This document shows, one piece after another, positions 32,657 through 41,170 of a stretch of 64,000 bases of DNA; position 1 is the stretch's first letter, and each line of letters opens with the position of its first letter. Under the pieces are notes generated by a model. The model was not told the DNA's origin. It was given only the letters and a program-made list of their open reading frames with translations, and did no database searches. The translations under genes and the position numbers were made by a program. Location of the stretch: assembly GCF_001514285.1 (NCBI RefSeq), contig NZ_KQ949035.1, positions 62,001 through 126,000 of the forward strand, read 5' to 3'. The stretch comes from Streptomyces sp. DSM 15324. Its GTDB lineage: Bacteria > Actinomycetota > Actinomycetes > Streptomycetales > Streptomycetaceae.

Positions 32657-33196
32657 GTGATCAGCAACCCAAGCAGGCACTGCACGGTGGAGCTCCAAGC
32701 CCTGCCGTCGCGGATCGGCCAGGTCCGCAGAATCGTATCGGCGCAGTTGCGCTACTGGCATCTGGATCCCCTCATAGACCGGGCCGCGCTCGGTGTGACG
32801 GAGCTGTTGACCAACGTCCACCTGCACGCCCGGCCCGACAAGACGTGTGTCGTGGAGATGGAGCTGCTGCTGGACCGGCTCACCGTCTCCGTCCGCGACC
32901 GCGATCCGCGGCTGCCGGTTCCGGCGGACGTCCCGGAGACCGGGACCCTCAGCACCTGTGGGCGCGGCCTCGCCATGGTGGCCGCGATGAGCGAGAGCTG
33001 GGGCGCGCGGCCCGACGGGGAGTCCGGCAAGGTGGTCTGGTTCACGCTGCCCGCGTCGGCCGCGGTGCCGGAGCGGTCGGCGCGTCCGCCGCGCCGTACA
33101 CCCCGGGAGCAGGTCGTGTCCCCGTTCCCCGAGGTGGTCGCGGTGGACGTCCACCGTTCCTCCCACGCTCCCGCCCGGTCCGCCGTCGTCGGCTGA
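32657..33196 (+). CDS. Anti-sigma-factor-type ATP-binding protein (HATPase_c_2)
   Basis: A 179-residue GHKL ATPase of the RsbW/SpoIIAB type that is abundant in Streptomyces. The N-box is LGVTELLTNVHLHA (Glu, Asn), followed by LTVSVRDRDPRLP (the D-x-D ATP-binding strand) and TCGRGLAMVAAMSESWG (G2 box). Such proteins sequester a sigma factor, or phosphorylate an anti-sigma antagonist. The last 50 residues are Pro/Ser-rich and not conserved. GTG 32657 has GGGGAG about 8 nt upstream. No sigma-factor or antagonist gene is adjacent, so its partner is encoded elsewhere. Confidence 0.87.
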   Translation: MISNPSRHCTVELQALPSRIGQVRRIVSAQLRYWHLDPLIDRAALGVTELLTNVHLHARPDKTCVVEMELLLDRLTVSVRDRDPRLPVPADVPETGTLSTCGRGLAMVAAMSESWGARPDGESGKVVWFTLPASAAVPERSARPPRRTPREQVVSPFPEVVAVDVHRSSHAPARSAVVG

Positions 33197-33236
33197 CCGG
33201 GCGGTGACCCGCCGCCACCGGGGGCCTTCCGTACGG

Positions 33237-35798
33237 TCATTCGGCGGCGACGGCCCGCAGTACGTCCAGGCGGGCCGCGCGCCGGGCCGGGCGCAGTCCG
33301 GCGAAGGCACCGGCGGCGAGGCCCACGAGGGCGACGACGGCGAGCCGGGCGGGCGGCAGCGCGAAGGCGAACGCGCTGTCGCCCGCCCCGTCGGAGGCCC
33401 GCACCAGCACCCAGCCCAGGAAGGTGCCGAGCACCAGACCGCCCGCCGTACCGAAGGCGGCGACCAGGACCGACTCCCAGCGGACCATGGCCCGCAGCTG
33501 GGACCGGGTCTGGCCGACGGCCCGCAGCAGGCCGAGTTCGCGGGTGCGTTCGTGGATCGCCAGCGTCAGGGTGTTGGCGATGCCCAGGAGGGCGATCAGG
33601 ACCGCGAGGGCGAGCAGGGCGTAGACGAGGGTGAGCATCATGTCGATGCCGCCGGCCGACGAGGCCGCGTACGCGTCGCGGGTCTGCACCTCGGGATTGC
33701 CGTAGCGTGCGGCGACCCGCTCGACGGCCGCCCTGCCCTGCGCGGTGCTCACGCCGTCCTTGAAGGAGACGGCGATCAGGGTGTCGGCGTCCTGGGTACG
33801 GTGCGGGGCCCAGGCGGCGCGGGTGATGACGTAGTCGCCGGCGAGTTCCGACTGCCCGTAGACGGCTCGGACGGTGAAGGTCCGCCGCTGTCCGTCGGTG
33901 AAGGCGAGCCGGGCCCGGTAGCCGACCCGCAGCCCCCGCCGTCCGGCCTCCGCGCGGGTGACGGCGAGTCCGTCGGTGCCGAGGGCGCGCAGGTCGCCGC
34001 GTACGGTGCCCAGGTCGAAGGTGCGGGCCAGGGCCACCGGGTCGGTCACGGTCAACGCACGTCCCTCGCCGTCGACTTCGGCGACGCCGCGGCCGAGCCC
34101 GACGGCGGTGTCGACCTCGGGGAGCGCGCCGATCGCGGGGGCCAGCCGCGGGCTCAGCCCGCTGCCGCCCGCGCCGAAGGACGGGGTGCTGACGGCCACG
34201 TCGCCCGCGAAGGACCGGGAGACGGTCTGATCCGCCGTGGCCTTCAGCGACGCCCCGAACACGGTGAACAGGGACACCACGGCCACGCCGATCATCAGGG
34301 CGCTCGCGGTGGCGGCCGTCCGCTCCGGACTGCGCAGGGCGTTGCGCCGGGCGAGGGCTCCGGTGACGCCGCGCAGCGGGCCCAGGGGGCTGCCCAGGAC
34401 CCGTACCGCCGCGCCGGAGGCCGCCGGGCCGAGGACGACGAAGGCGGCCAGGGCGAGGACGGCGCCCAGTGCTGCCGTCAGGACGGAAGGGGAGAGGAGG
34501 ACGCCGGTCAGCGTCGTGGCGAGGGCCAGGGCCAGCAGTGACGCACCGAGAACGGCGCGCGGCCGGGAGGCGCCGGTGGTGTCGGCGGCGCTCTCGCGCA
34601 GCGCGGCCAGCGGGGCGGTGCGTCCGGCGCGCACAGCGGGCAGCAGGGCGGACCCGAGGCAGACCAGGACGCCGACCGCGAGGGGGATGCCCAGCGACAG
34701 GCCGCTGATCACCAGATCGCCCTCGGGGAAGGGGAACCCGATGGCCGGGAACAGTGCCTGGAGTCCGGCCGCGATCCCGATGCCCCCGGCCAGTCCGGCC
34801 GCGGAGGCCGTCAGGGCGACGGCGCTCGCCTCGGCGAGCGTGGCCGCGGTGACCTGGCGGCGGGAGGCGCCGAGGGCGCGCAACAGGGCGTTCTCCCGGG
34901 TGCGTTGGGCGACGACGATGGCGAAGGTGTTGTGGATGGAGAACGTCGCGACGAGCAGGGCGACTCCGGAGAAGACCAGCAGGAACGTCGTGAAGACCGT
35001 GAGGAACCGGCCGGCGATCATGTCGGTGTTCTCCCGCGCCGCCTCCTGCCCGGTGATGGCCTCGACGCCCCGGGGAAGCACGGGAGTCAGCCGGTCGACC
35101 AGCTCCGCCTGGCTCACTCCGGACTCGGCGCGGACCACGATGCGCGCGGCTTGACCGGGCCGGGCGGTGAGGTACTTCTCGGCGTCGGCCCGGGTCATGC
35201 CGGTGTAGGTCACCTGGGCCATGCCGTCCTCACTGCCGAAGGTGGCGAGCCCGACGATCGTCACCCGCACCGGGTCGGGGGTGCGCAGGACGGTCGTGTC
35301 GCCGATCCCCAGTCCGCCCCGCTCGGCGGTGCCGCGGTTGACGACGACCTCGCCGGACCGGGCGGGGAGCCGGCCCTCGGCGAGCCGGTACGGATTGAGT
35401 TTCGGGTCGGCGATCCAGTTGCCGGCGAGGGTGGGCGGGCCCTGGCCCCCGATCGGCGTGCCGTCGGCGCCGACGAGCTGGCCCGCGCCCTGGATGTCCG
35501 GAGCGGCGGCCGCCACCCCCGGTACCTTCTCCAGGGCCGTAACGAGGGAGGTGTCCACCGGCCGCCGTACGCCCTGGCTCTCGCCGGGGGTGGTGAGGGC
35601 GTCGGCGCCGCGGACGACGGCGTCGGTGCCGGCGGTGGCGCTGCCGAACATCGAGTCGAAGCTCGCGCGCAGGGTGTCGCCCATGACGAGCGTTCCGGCG
35701 AGGAAGGCCACGCCGAGGAAGACCGCGAGGAAGGTGCCGGCGAACCGCCTCCCGTGCGCCGTCAGGGAGGTGAGACCGAGCCTCAGGGAAGCGTTCAT
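33237..35798 (-). CDS. FtsX-like ABC transporter permease
   Basis: An 853-residue permease with two FtsX-type modules. The N-terminal helix (LTAHGRRFAGTFLAVFLGVA) leads into a periplasmic-type domain (residues about 45-250). Then come three helices, a second set after residue 430, another extracytoplasmic domain, and the last helices (ALLALAVLIALLGIANTLTL, ERTRELGLLRAVGQTRSQL). It follows the MacB/LolE topology with duplicated FtsX domains, as in antimicrobial-peptide or lipoprotein ABC systems. Its ATG overlaps the upstream ATPase stop (ATGA), so translation is coupled. The probable role is mechanical extrusion of a lipid, peptide or antibiotic; the substrate is unknown. Confidence 0.92.
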   Translation of the reverse strand: MNASLRLGLTSLTAHGRRFAGTFLAVFLGVAFLAGTLVMGDTLRASFDSMFGSATAGTDAVVRGADALTTPGESQGVRRPVDTSLVTALEKVPGVAAAAPDIQGAGQLVGADGTPIGGQGPPTLAGNWIADPKLNPYRLAEGRLPARSGEVVVNRGTAERGGLGIGDTTVLRTPDPVRVTIVGLATFGSEDGMAQVTYTGMTRADAEKYLTARPGQAARIVVRAESGVSQAELVDRLTPVLPRGVEAITGQEAARENTDMIAGRFLTVFTTFLLVFSGVALLVATFSIHNTFAIVVAQRTRENALLRALGASRRQVTAATLAEASAVALTASAAGLAGGIGIAAGLQALFPAIGFPFPEGDLVISGLSLGIPLAVGVLVCLGSALLPAVRAGRTAPLAALRESAADTTGASRPRAVLGASLLALALATTLTGVLLSPSVLTAALGAVLALAAFVVLGPAASGAAVRVLGSPLGPLRGVTGALARRNALRSPERTAATASALMIGVAVVSLFTVFGASLKATADQTVSRSFAGDVAVSTPSFGAGGSGLSPRLAPAIGALPEVDTAVGLGRGVAEVDGEGRALTVTDPVALARTFDLGTVRGDLRALGTDGLAVTRAEAGRRGLRVGYRARLAFTDGQRRTFTVRAVYGQSELAGDYVITRAAWAPHRTQDADTLIAVSFKDGVSTAQGRAAVERVAARYGNPEVQTRDAYAASSAGGIDMMLTLVYALLALAVLIALLGIANTLTLAIHERTRELGLLRAVGQTRSQLRAMVRWESVLVAAFGTAGGLVLGTFLGWVLVRASDGAGDSAFAFALPPARLAVVALVGLAAGAFAGLRPARRAARLDVLRAVAAE

Positions 35799-36544
35799 GA
35801 CAGCACCTCGAAGGCTTTCATGCGGTCCAGGACGCGGTCGGCGGTCGGGGACTCCATCCGGTCGACGAGCCGTCCGTCGGCGAGGAAGACCACCTCGTCG
35901 GCGTGGGCGGCGGCCACCGGGTCGTGGGTGACCATCACGACGGTACGGCCGGTGCGGCGCACGGTCCGGGCGAGGAGCCCGAGGACCTCTCCCCCGGTGC
36001 GCGAGTCGAGGTTGCCGGTGGGCTCGTCGGCGAAGACGACGTCGGGACGGCCGGCGAACGCCCGGGCCACGGCGACTCGTTGCTGCTGTCCGCCGGAGAG
36101 CTGCGCGGGCCGGTGGTGCAGTCGGTCACGCAGACCGACGGTGTCGACCAGCGCGTCGATCCACTCGGCCTCGCCCGTGGCACCCGCGAGGTCCAGCGGG
36201 AGCCGGATGTTCTCCTCGACGGTCAGGGTGGGGACCAGGTTGAACGACTGGAAGACGAACCCGACCCGGTCACGGCGCAGCAGGGTGAGGCGGCGGTCGT
36301 CGAGGGCGCCCAGCTCGGTGTCGCCGATCCAGGCGGCGCCGGAGGTGAGCGTGTCCAGGCCCGCCGCGCAGTGCATCAGGGTGGACTTGCCCGAGCCCGA
36401 CGGGCCCATGATCGCGGTGAAGCGTCCGGCCGGGAAGGCCACGCTCACCCCGTCCAGCGCCCGTACGGCGGTGTCGCCGACGCCGTACACCTTGACGGCG
36501 TCGGCGACACGGGCGGCCGTCGTGAGGGCGGTCGCGGTGGTCAC
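35795..36544 (-). CDS. ABC transporter ATP-binding protein (MacB/LolD type)
   Basis: A 249-residue ATPase: Walker A GPSGSGKST, Q-loop FVFQSFNLVPTLTVEEN, signature LSGGQQQRVAVARAF, Walker B VVFADEPTGNLDS, H-loop VTHDPVAAAHAD. The FNLVPxLTxxEN wording is typical of the LolD/MacB class that pairs with FtsX permeases. The start is GTG 36544, overlapping the stop of the SHOCT gene by 4 nt (GTGA). Its own stop overlaps the permease start. The three genes therefore form one translationally coupled operon. Confidence 0.93.
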   Translation of the reverse strand: MTTATALTTAARVADAVKVYGVGDTAVRALDGVSVAFPAGRFTAIMGPSGSGKSTLMHCAAGLDTLTSGAAWIGDTELGALDDRRLTLLRRDRVGFVFQSFNLVPTLTVEENIRLPLDLAGATGEAEWIDALVDTVGLRDRLHHRPAQLSGGQQQRVAVARAFAGRPDVVFADEPTGNLDSRTGGEVLGLLARTVRRTGRTVVMVTHDPVAAAHADEVVFLADGRLVDRMESPTADRVLDRMKAFEVLS

Positions 36545-36822
36545 AGCGCGCCGCCCTTCCGGCCGAACTGCTCGTCCAGGACGGACAGCCGGCGCCAGTA
36601 CTCGTCCTCGTCGATCTCGCCGGAGGCGAAGCGCCGGCCGAGGACGGCGAGGGGCGAGTCGCCGGTGGGCCGGTCGACCGGCCGCCAGGGGCCGCGCCGA
36701 CCGCGCCACACCGTGCGGCGCAGCAGGGTGACGACGCCGGCCACGACGGCCGCCCAGATCAGCGGGAGGAACAGGATCCAGGGGCCGGGGCCGCCGCCGT
36801 CCCAGTTCGCCAGGGTGTACAT
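36541..36822 (-). CDS. SHOCT-domain membrane protein
   Basis: A 93-residue protein with one transmembrane helix (about residues 14-36, PWILFLPLIWAAVVAGVVTLL), a basic linker, and a C-terminal SHOCT motif of about 30 residues (LAVLGRRFASGEIDEDEYWR, RLSVLDEQF). SHOCT domains are short oligomerisation modules. It is the first gene of the ABC operon and may help assemble or regulate the transporter. ATG 36822 is preceded by GAGGAGATGACCCGAG. The 275-bp upstream region to the divergent DUF1272 gene has no other gene I can see. Confidence 0.85.
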   Translation of the reverse strand: MYTLANWDGGGPGPWILFLPLIWAAVVAGVVTLLRRTVWRGRRGPWRPVDRPTGDSPLAVLGRRFASGEIDEDEYWRRLSVLDEQFGRKGGAL

Positions 36823-37097
36823 CTCGGGTCATCTCCTCGGTGCTTTCCGCGGTGGGGTTTCCTCGGTGCTGCGATGCCTCGAGAATCCCGCCGGGAGGGG
36901 GCCCGGGTCGTCGTGCGGGCGGCGGCAGTGCGGGTACCTCCCGGGGAGTACACGCCGGGTCCCGGGACTGCTCCGGACGCGGCGGGCGGGTGGCCTGATC
37001 TTGTCGGTTCCTGTCCTGCCGGGGCGCTGTCGGTCGCCGTACGGTCCGCGAGCATGGCCGGTGACGGAGAGACCCCGCGGACGAGGAGTGCACGGTC

Positions 37098-37283
37098 ATG
37101 GCCCTGGAGATGCGTAAGCGCTGCGAGCGCTGTGCGACGGCTGTTCTGCCGCCCGACGGACCGGCGCTGATCTGCTCCTACGAGTGCACGTTCTGCGGGC
37201 CGTGCGGCGAGGCGCTGCGGGGTGTCTGCCCCAACTGCGGCGGCGAGCTGGTGTCCAGGCCGCGCCGGGCCGCCGCGGCCTGA
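37098..37283 (+). CDS. DUF1272 zinc-ribbon protein
   Basis: A 61-residue protein with four Cys pairs: CERC (9-12), C26, C31/C34 (CTFCGPC) and CPNC (45-48). This is the DUF1272 pattern MALEMRxxCERC...ICSYECTFC...CPNCGGELxxRPRR. It probably binds zinc; the function is unknown. ATG 37098 follows GAGTGCACGGTC, a weak ribosome binding site. The family is widespread and usually encoded alone. Confidence 0.9.
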   Translation: MALEMRKRCERCATAVLPPDGPALICSYECTFCGPCGEALRGVCPNCGGELVSRPRRAAAA

Positions 37284-37384
37284 CGGCGGCCCGGGCCGCG
37301 GCGCGCGGGCGCCGCACGCGCCTCGCGCGGGGCGGGCGGCGACGGCGGCGTCCGGCGCGGTGGCGGTCGAGGTGCTGCGCCGCG

Positions 37385-38275
37385 TCAGGCGGACGGCTTC
37401 TCGTCGAAGCTCGCGAAGTAGGCCGCCGCCATGTCCTCGTCGGCGTGTCCCTGCGCGGCCGCCCGCTCCAGGCGTTCCGCGCTCGCGGCCGCCACGTCGA
37501 GGCGGACGCCGCCCGCGCGGCCGGCCTCGACGATCAGCCGGGCGTCCTTGGCCGCGGTGTCCACGGCGAACTGGGGCGGGGTGAGCCGCCCGTCGAGGAT
37601 CATCCCGGCCTTGGCCCGCAGATAGCCCATGTCCAGCGGGCCGCCCTCGATCAGCCCGAAGAACGCCGCCGGGTCGACGTCGAGCGCCTGAGCGAGGGCG
37701 AGCACCTCGCCGGTCGCGGCGGTCGCGGCGAGGACCCAGCTGTTGGCGACCAGCTTCAGCCGCGTGGCGCTGCCCGCGCCGCCGTCCTCGCCGGTCCAGA
37801 CGGTGCGCGCGCCGACCGCGTCGAAGACGGGCGCGACCGTGTCCCGGTGCGCGGCCGGGCCGGCCGCGAGGACCGTCAGCTGCCCGGCCTCGGCGGGCTG
37901 GCGGGTGCCCAGCACCGGCGCGTCGAAGAAGACGAGCCCGTGCTCCCGGGCGAAGGCGGCCAGGTCGCCGACGGCCGTGAGGCCGGCGGTGGTGGACTGC
38001 ACCCAGGCGGCGCCGGGGCGCAGGGCGGGAGCGGCCTCGCGCAGGACCTCCAGGGCGGAGGGACCGTCGTAGAGCATGGTCAGGACGACGTCCGCGTCCC
38101 GGACGGCCTCGGCGGGGGTGTCGGTGACGGTGACGCCGTCGGCGGCCAGCGGCTCGGCCTTGGCGCGGGTGCGGTTCCAGGCGCGGACGGGGTGTCCGGC
38201 GCGGACGAGGTTGCGGGCCATGGCGGCACCCATGATGCCGGTGCCGAGGACAGTCACGGTGGTCTGGTGGCTCAT
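37385..38275 (-). CDS. NAD(P)-dependent 3-hydroxyisobutyrate-dehydrogenase-like oxidoreductase
   Basis: A 296-residue beta-hydroxyacid dehydrogenase. The Rossmann loop is VLGTGIMGAAMARNLVRAGH, the dinucleotide-specificity strand reads RAWNRTRAKAEPL (suggesting NADP), the substrate loop is VQSTTAGLTAVGDLA followed by FFDAPVLGT, and the catalytic lysine is in ATRLKLVANSWVLA. The substrate may be a small 3-hydroxyacid or succinic/glyoxylic semialdehyde. ATG 38275 opens directly into the G-rich repeat block on its upstream side, so its promoter must lie within low-complexity DNA or be very short. Confidence 0.9.
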   Translation of the reverse strand: MSHQTTVTVLGTGIMGAAMARNLVRAGHPVRAWNRTRAKAEPLAADGVTVTDTPAEAVRDADVVLTMLYDGPSALEVLREAAPALRPGAAWVQSTTAGLTAVGDLAAFAREHGLVFFDAPVLGTRQPAEAGQLTVLAAGPAAHRDTVAPVFDAVGARTVWTGEDGGAGSATRLKLVANSWVLAATAATGEVLALAQALDVDPAAFFGLIEGGPLDMGYLRAKAGMILDGRLTPPQFAVDTAAKDARLIVEAGRAGGVRLDVAAASAERLERAAAQGHADEDMAAAYFASFDEKPSA

Positions 38276-38464
38276 GCCGTCAACCTACTTCGACGCGGCG
38301 CTCATGCGGCCGTCCCGCGGCCCCGGTGACCTCCCCCGTCCGGGCGGACCGCGCCGAGGCGGAGGGCCGGGCGGGTGAGCGGTGCGCCGCGCCGCGGGAC
38401 GGGCCTTTGATCTCCGACGTCAGCGGGCGGGCCGCCCCGGTGCGGCCGGATGACGGGTCTACGG

Positions 38465-39115
38465 GGCGCGCAGGGCTCGGGAGCCCGGAGGGCTCGGCGG
38501 GCTCGGGGGGCTCGGCGGGCTCGGGGGGCTCGGCGGGCTCCGGGGGGCTCGGCGGGCTCCGGGGCCCGGAGGCCCGGAGGGCCCGGGGGCCCGGGGGCCC
38601 GGAGGGCTCGGGGCTCGGGGCTCGGGGGCTCGGCGGCCTCCCCTGCACAGAGCCTCGTCCCGGGACCCAGCGCAGGACGCCGTGGCGGCACCCCACGCAG
38701 AGCTCCGTCCCGGCCCGGAGGGCTCGGGGGCCGGTTCGGCGGGCCGGGAGCGGCCGGATGACGGGTCGACGGGCTCGCAGGGCCCGGCGGTCGCGGGGAC
38801 CCGGCCGTCTCGGGGACCCGGCCGTCTCGGGGACCCGGCCGTCTCGGGGACCCGGCCGTCTCGGGGACCCGGCCGTCTCGGGGACCCGGCCGTCTCGGGG
38901 ACCCGGCCGTCTCGGCGGCCCGGCCGTCTCGGCGGCCCGGACGGCTCGGCGGCGGTCTCGGGGGCCCGGACGGCTCAGGGGCCCGACGAACTCGGCGGGC
39001 TGGGTACGAAGGGGCCCGACGGGCTCGGGGGCCCGACAGGCTCGGCGGCGGGCTCGGGGGCCCGACAGGCTCGGCGGGCTCTACGAGCTCGGGGGGCCCG
39101 ACAGGCTGGGTACGA
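38465..39115. repeat. G-rich low-complexity block containing a 17-bp minisatellite
   Basis: The 885-bp gap 38276-39160 holds no convincing gene. From 38465 it is made of short G-rich words such as GGCTCGGGGG and GGCCCGGAGG, repeated irregularly on the plus strand. In the centre, at about 38801-38940, a 17-bp unit (CCGGCCGTCTCGGGGAC) is repeated eight times in perfect register, with CCGTCT at 38805, 38822, 38839, 38856, 38873, 38890, 38907 and 38924. The last two units have drifted. After that, CCCGACAGGCTCGG-like words continue to 39115. Long open frames through it are by-products of composition. Confidence 0.9.
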
Positions 39116-39160
39116 AGGGGGCCGTGGACCCTCGCCGGCGAGGGTGGGAGTGAGCGTGGT

Positions 39161-40405
39161 TCAGGCCGCGCTCAGCGCCCCGAGGGGGTCGTCGAGCACC
39201 GGCTGCCAGGCCAGCTCGGCCGCTCCGACCAGGCTGTTGTGGGCGAGGGTGCAGGCGAGGATGGGGACACCGCCGCTGCGGCCCCACAGGCTGCGGTCGG
39301 CGACGACCGCGCGCAGCCGGTCGGGGTCGGCGTCGAGCAGGGTGCGGTGCAGTCCGCCGAGGATGATCCGGTCCGGGTTGAGGATGTTCACCAGGCCCGC
39401 GAGTCCGAGGCCGAGCCGGTCGATGAGGGCCTCGGCGGCCGCACGGACGAACGGGTCGCCGTACTCCTCGCGGATCAGCTCGTTGGCCTGGTGGAGCAGC
39501 GAGCCCTCGGGTCCGGGCTCGCGGCCGGCGGTCGTCAGGAGGGCCAGCGGGTCGGCCTCGACGTCGAGGCAGCCGCGGCCGCCGCAGTGGCAGGGGCGGC
39601 CCTCGGGGTTGACGGTGAGGTGCCCGACCTCCAGGGCGAGTCCCGAACTGCCCGTGTGCAGACGCCCGTCGAGGACGAGCGCGCCGCCGACGCCCCGGTG
39701 CCCGGTGGCCACGCACAGCAGGTCGCGGGCGCCGCGGCCGGCGCCGTGCCGGTGTTCGGCGAGGGCGGCGAGGTTGACGTCGTTGCCGACGAAGGCGGGG
39801 CCGGTGATCCCGGCGGCCCGGACGCGTTCGGCGAAGACCTCCCGCACCGGCGCCCCCACCGGCCAGGCCAGGTGCAGGGGGTTGAGGGCCAGCCCCTCCG
39901 GTTCGGTGACCGCCGACGGCACGGCGAGCCCGGCGCCCACGCACCGGCGGCCGGTGCGCCGCAGCAGGTCGGCACCGGCGTCCATGGCGGCGCCGAGCAC
40001 CTTCGCCGGGTCGGCGTCCACGGTCTCGCAGCTGGGGGTGGTGGCGACGATCCGGCCGCCGAGGCCGACCAGCGCGGCCCGGAACCCGTCGGCGTGCACC
40101 TGGGCGGCCAGGGCGACCGGGCCCTCCTCGGCGAGTTCGAGCCGGTGCGAGGGCCGGCCCTGGGAGCCGGCGGCGGCACCGGGCCGCGCGTCGACCCGGA
40201 TCAGCCCGAGCGCCTCCAGCTCCGAGGCGACGGCGCCGGCCGTGGCGCGGGTGACGCCGAGTTCCGCGGTGAGCACGGAGCGGGTGGGCGCCCGGCCGGT
40301 GTGCACGAGCTCCAACGCGGGCCCGAGCGCACCGCGCCCCCGGTCCAACCGCGCCCTCGAGGTGGTTCCTTCCCCCGCCGGCCGGGGGTCCGCGTCGCCG
40401 CTCAT
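39161..40405 (-). CDS. ROK-family transcriptional regulator
   Basis: A 414-residue NagC/XylR-type repressor. An N-terminal winged helix (residues 30-85: GRAPTRSVLTAELGVTRATA, GAVASELEALGLIRV) is followed by a ROK sugar-kinase-like domain with GLAVPSAV, GNDVNLAALAEHRHG, VGGALVLDGRL, the zinc motif CHCGGRGCLDVEA and the ILNPDRIILGG end. Such repressors sense sugars and control their uptake or catabolism. ATG 40405 has GGAG about 9 nt upstream. Its 3' end abuts the repeat block. No sugar transport gene is adjacent. Confidence 0.9.
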   Translation of the reverse strand: MSGDADPRPAGEGTTSRARLDRGRGALGPALELVHTGRAPTRSVLTAELGVTRATAGAVASELEALGLIRVDARPGAAAGSQGRPSHRLELAEEGPVALAAQVHADGFRAALVGLGGRIVATTPSCETVDADPAKVLGAAMDAGADLLRRTGRRCVGAGLAVPSAVTEPEGLALNPLHLAWPVGAPVREVFAERVRAAGITGPAFVGNDVNLAALAEHRHGAGRGARDLLCVATGHRGVGGALVLDGRLHTGSSGLALEVGHLTVNPEGRPCHCGGRGCLDVEADPLALLTTAGREPGPEGSLLHQANELIREEYGDPFVRAAAEALIDRLGLGLAGLVNILNPDRIILGGLHRTLLDADPDRLRAVVADRSLWGRSGGVPILACTLAHNSLVGAAELAWQPVLDDPLGALSAA

Positions 40406-40432
40406 GAGGGGGAGTCTCCCATGATCCGTTCG

Positions 40433-41104
40433 TCAGCCGGTGCCGGGCGTCCGCGGGAAGCCGCTCACCCGGAGCGTGAGGTTCAGCCGTCCCGTCAGGC
40501 CCAGTCCCGCCGGTGCCGTGCCCGGCAGGACGCGCGGCACCCCGTGGTAGGCGAGCCGGGAGGCCCCGCCGAACACGAACAGGTCGCCGCTGCGCAGTTC
40601 CACGTCGGTCCAGGGCCGGGTGCGGGTCTCGGTGTTGCCGAAGCGGAACACGCAGGTGTCGCCGAGGCTCAGGGACACCACGGGCGCGTCGGAGCGTTCG
40701 TCGGCGTCCCGGTGCAGCCCCATACGGGCGTCGCCGTCGTAGAAGTTGACCAGCGCGATGTCGTACGGCGCCGCGGCCACCGCCCGCGGTCCCAGCGCGT
40801 CGGCCACCGCGCGCCGCCCCAGCTCGCCGAGCCAGTCCGGGAACGGCTTCACCGGTGTACCGTCCCCGTCGACGACCGTGCGGGCGTAGGCGTACGGGTA
40901 CCAGTGCCAGCCCAGACAGACCTGGCGGGCGGTCATCGTGCCGCCGCCGGGCGTGCGGACCGTGCGCAGGCCGGCCGGGGGCCTCGCCCAGACGCGGCAG
41001 GCTTCGAGGAGGTCCGCCTGCCGGTCCGCGTCGAGCCAGTCGGGCACGTGCACCGCGCCGGGCGCGATCCGGGCCCGCTGCCGGGGAAACAGCTCGCCGT
41101 CCAT
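40433..41104 (-). CDS. AlkB-type 2-oxoglutarate/Fe(II) dioxygenase
   Basis: A 223-residue alkylation-repair dioxygenase. Iron and oxoglutarate ligands are visible: HRDAD (His-x-Asp) in DARMGLHRDADERSDAPVV, the distal His in RLAYHGVPRVLPG, and the Arg pair in LTGRLNLTLRVSG. NFYDGDARMGLHRD is a family hallmark. It removes alkyl groups from damaged DNA or RNA bases. ATG 41104 has GGGGGAGG 8 nt upstream. It is divergent from the methyltransferase gene with only 66 bp between. Confidence 0.92.
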   Translation of the reverse strand: MDGELFPRQRARIAPGAVHVPDWLDADRQADLLEACRVWARPPAGLRTVRTPGGGTMTARQVCLGWHWYPYAYARTVVDGDGTPVKPFPDWLGELGRRAVADALGPRAVAAAPYDIALVNFYDGDARMGLHRDADERSDAPVVSLSLGDTCVFRFGNTETRTRPWTDVELRSGDLFVFGGASRLAYHGVPRVLPGTAPAGLGLTGRLNLTLRVSGFPRTPGTG

Positions 41105-41170
41105 GCGGCCATCCTCCCCCATCGCACCGACACCGGGCCTGAGCTGCGGCTGGGCTAGCCTTGGGGCACC

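Noticed and set aside
38801..38940. Possible CRISPR array
   Set aside because: The units are directly adjacent 17-mers without unique spacers, and no cas genes are present.
38682..39153. Open frames with a 17-residue protein period across the minisatellite
   Set aside because: The 17-bp unit opens all three frames with repeating Gly/Arg/Pro/Ser words. There is no ribosome binding site or non-repetitive domain, so coding is unlikely.
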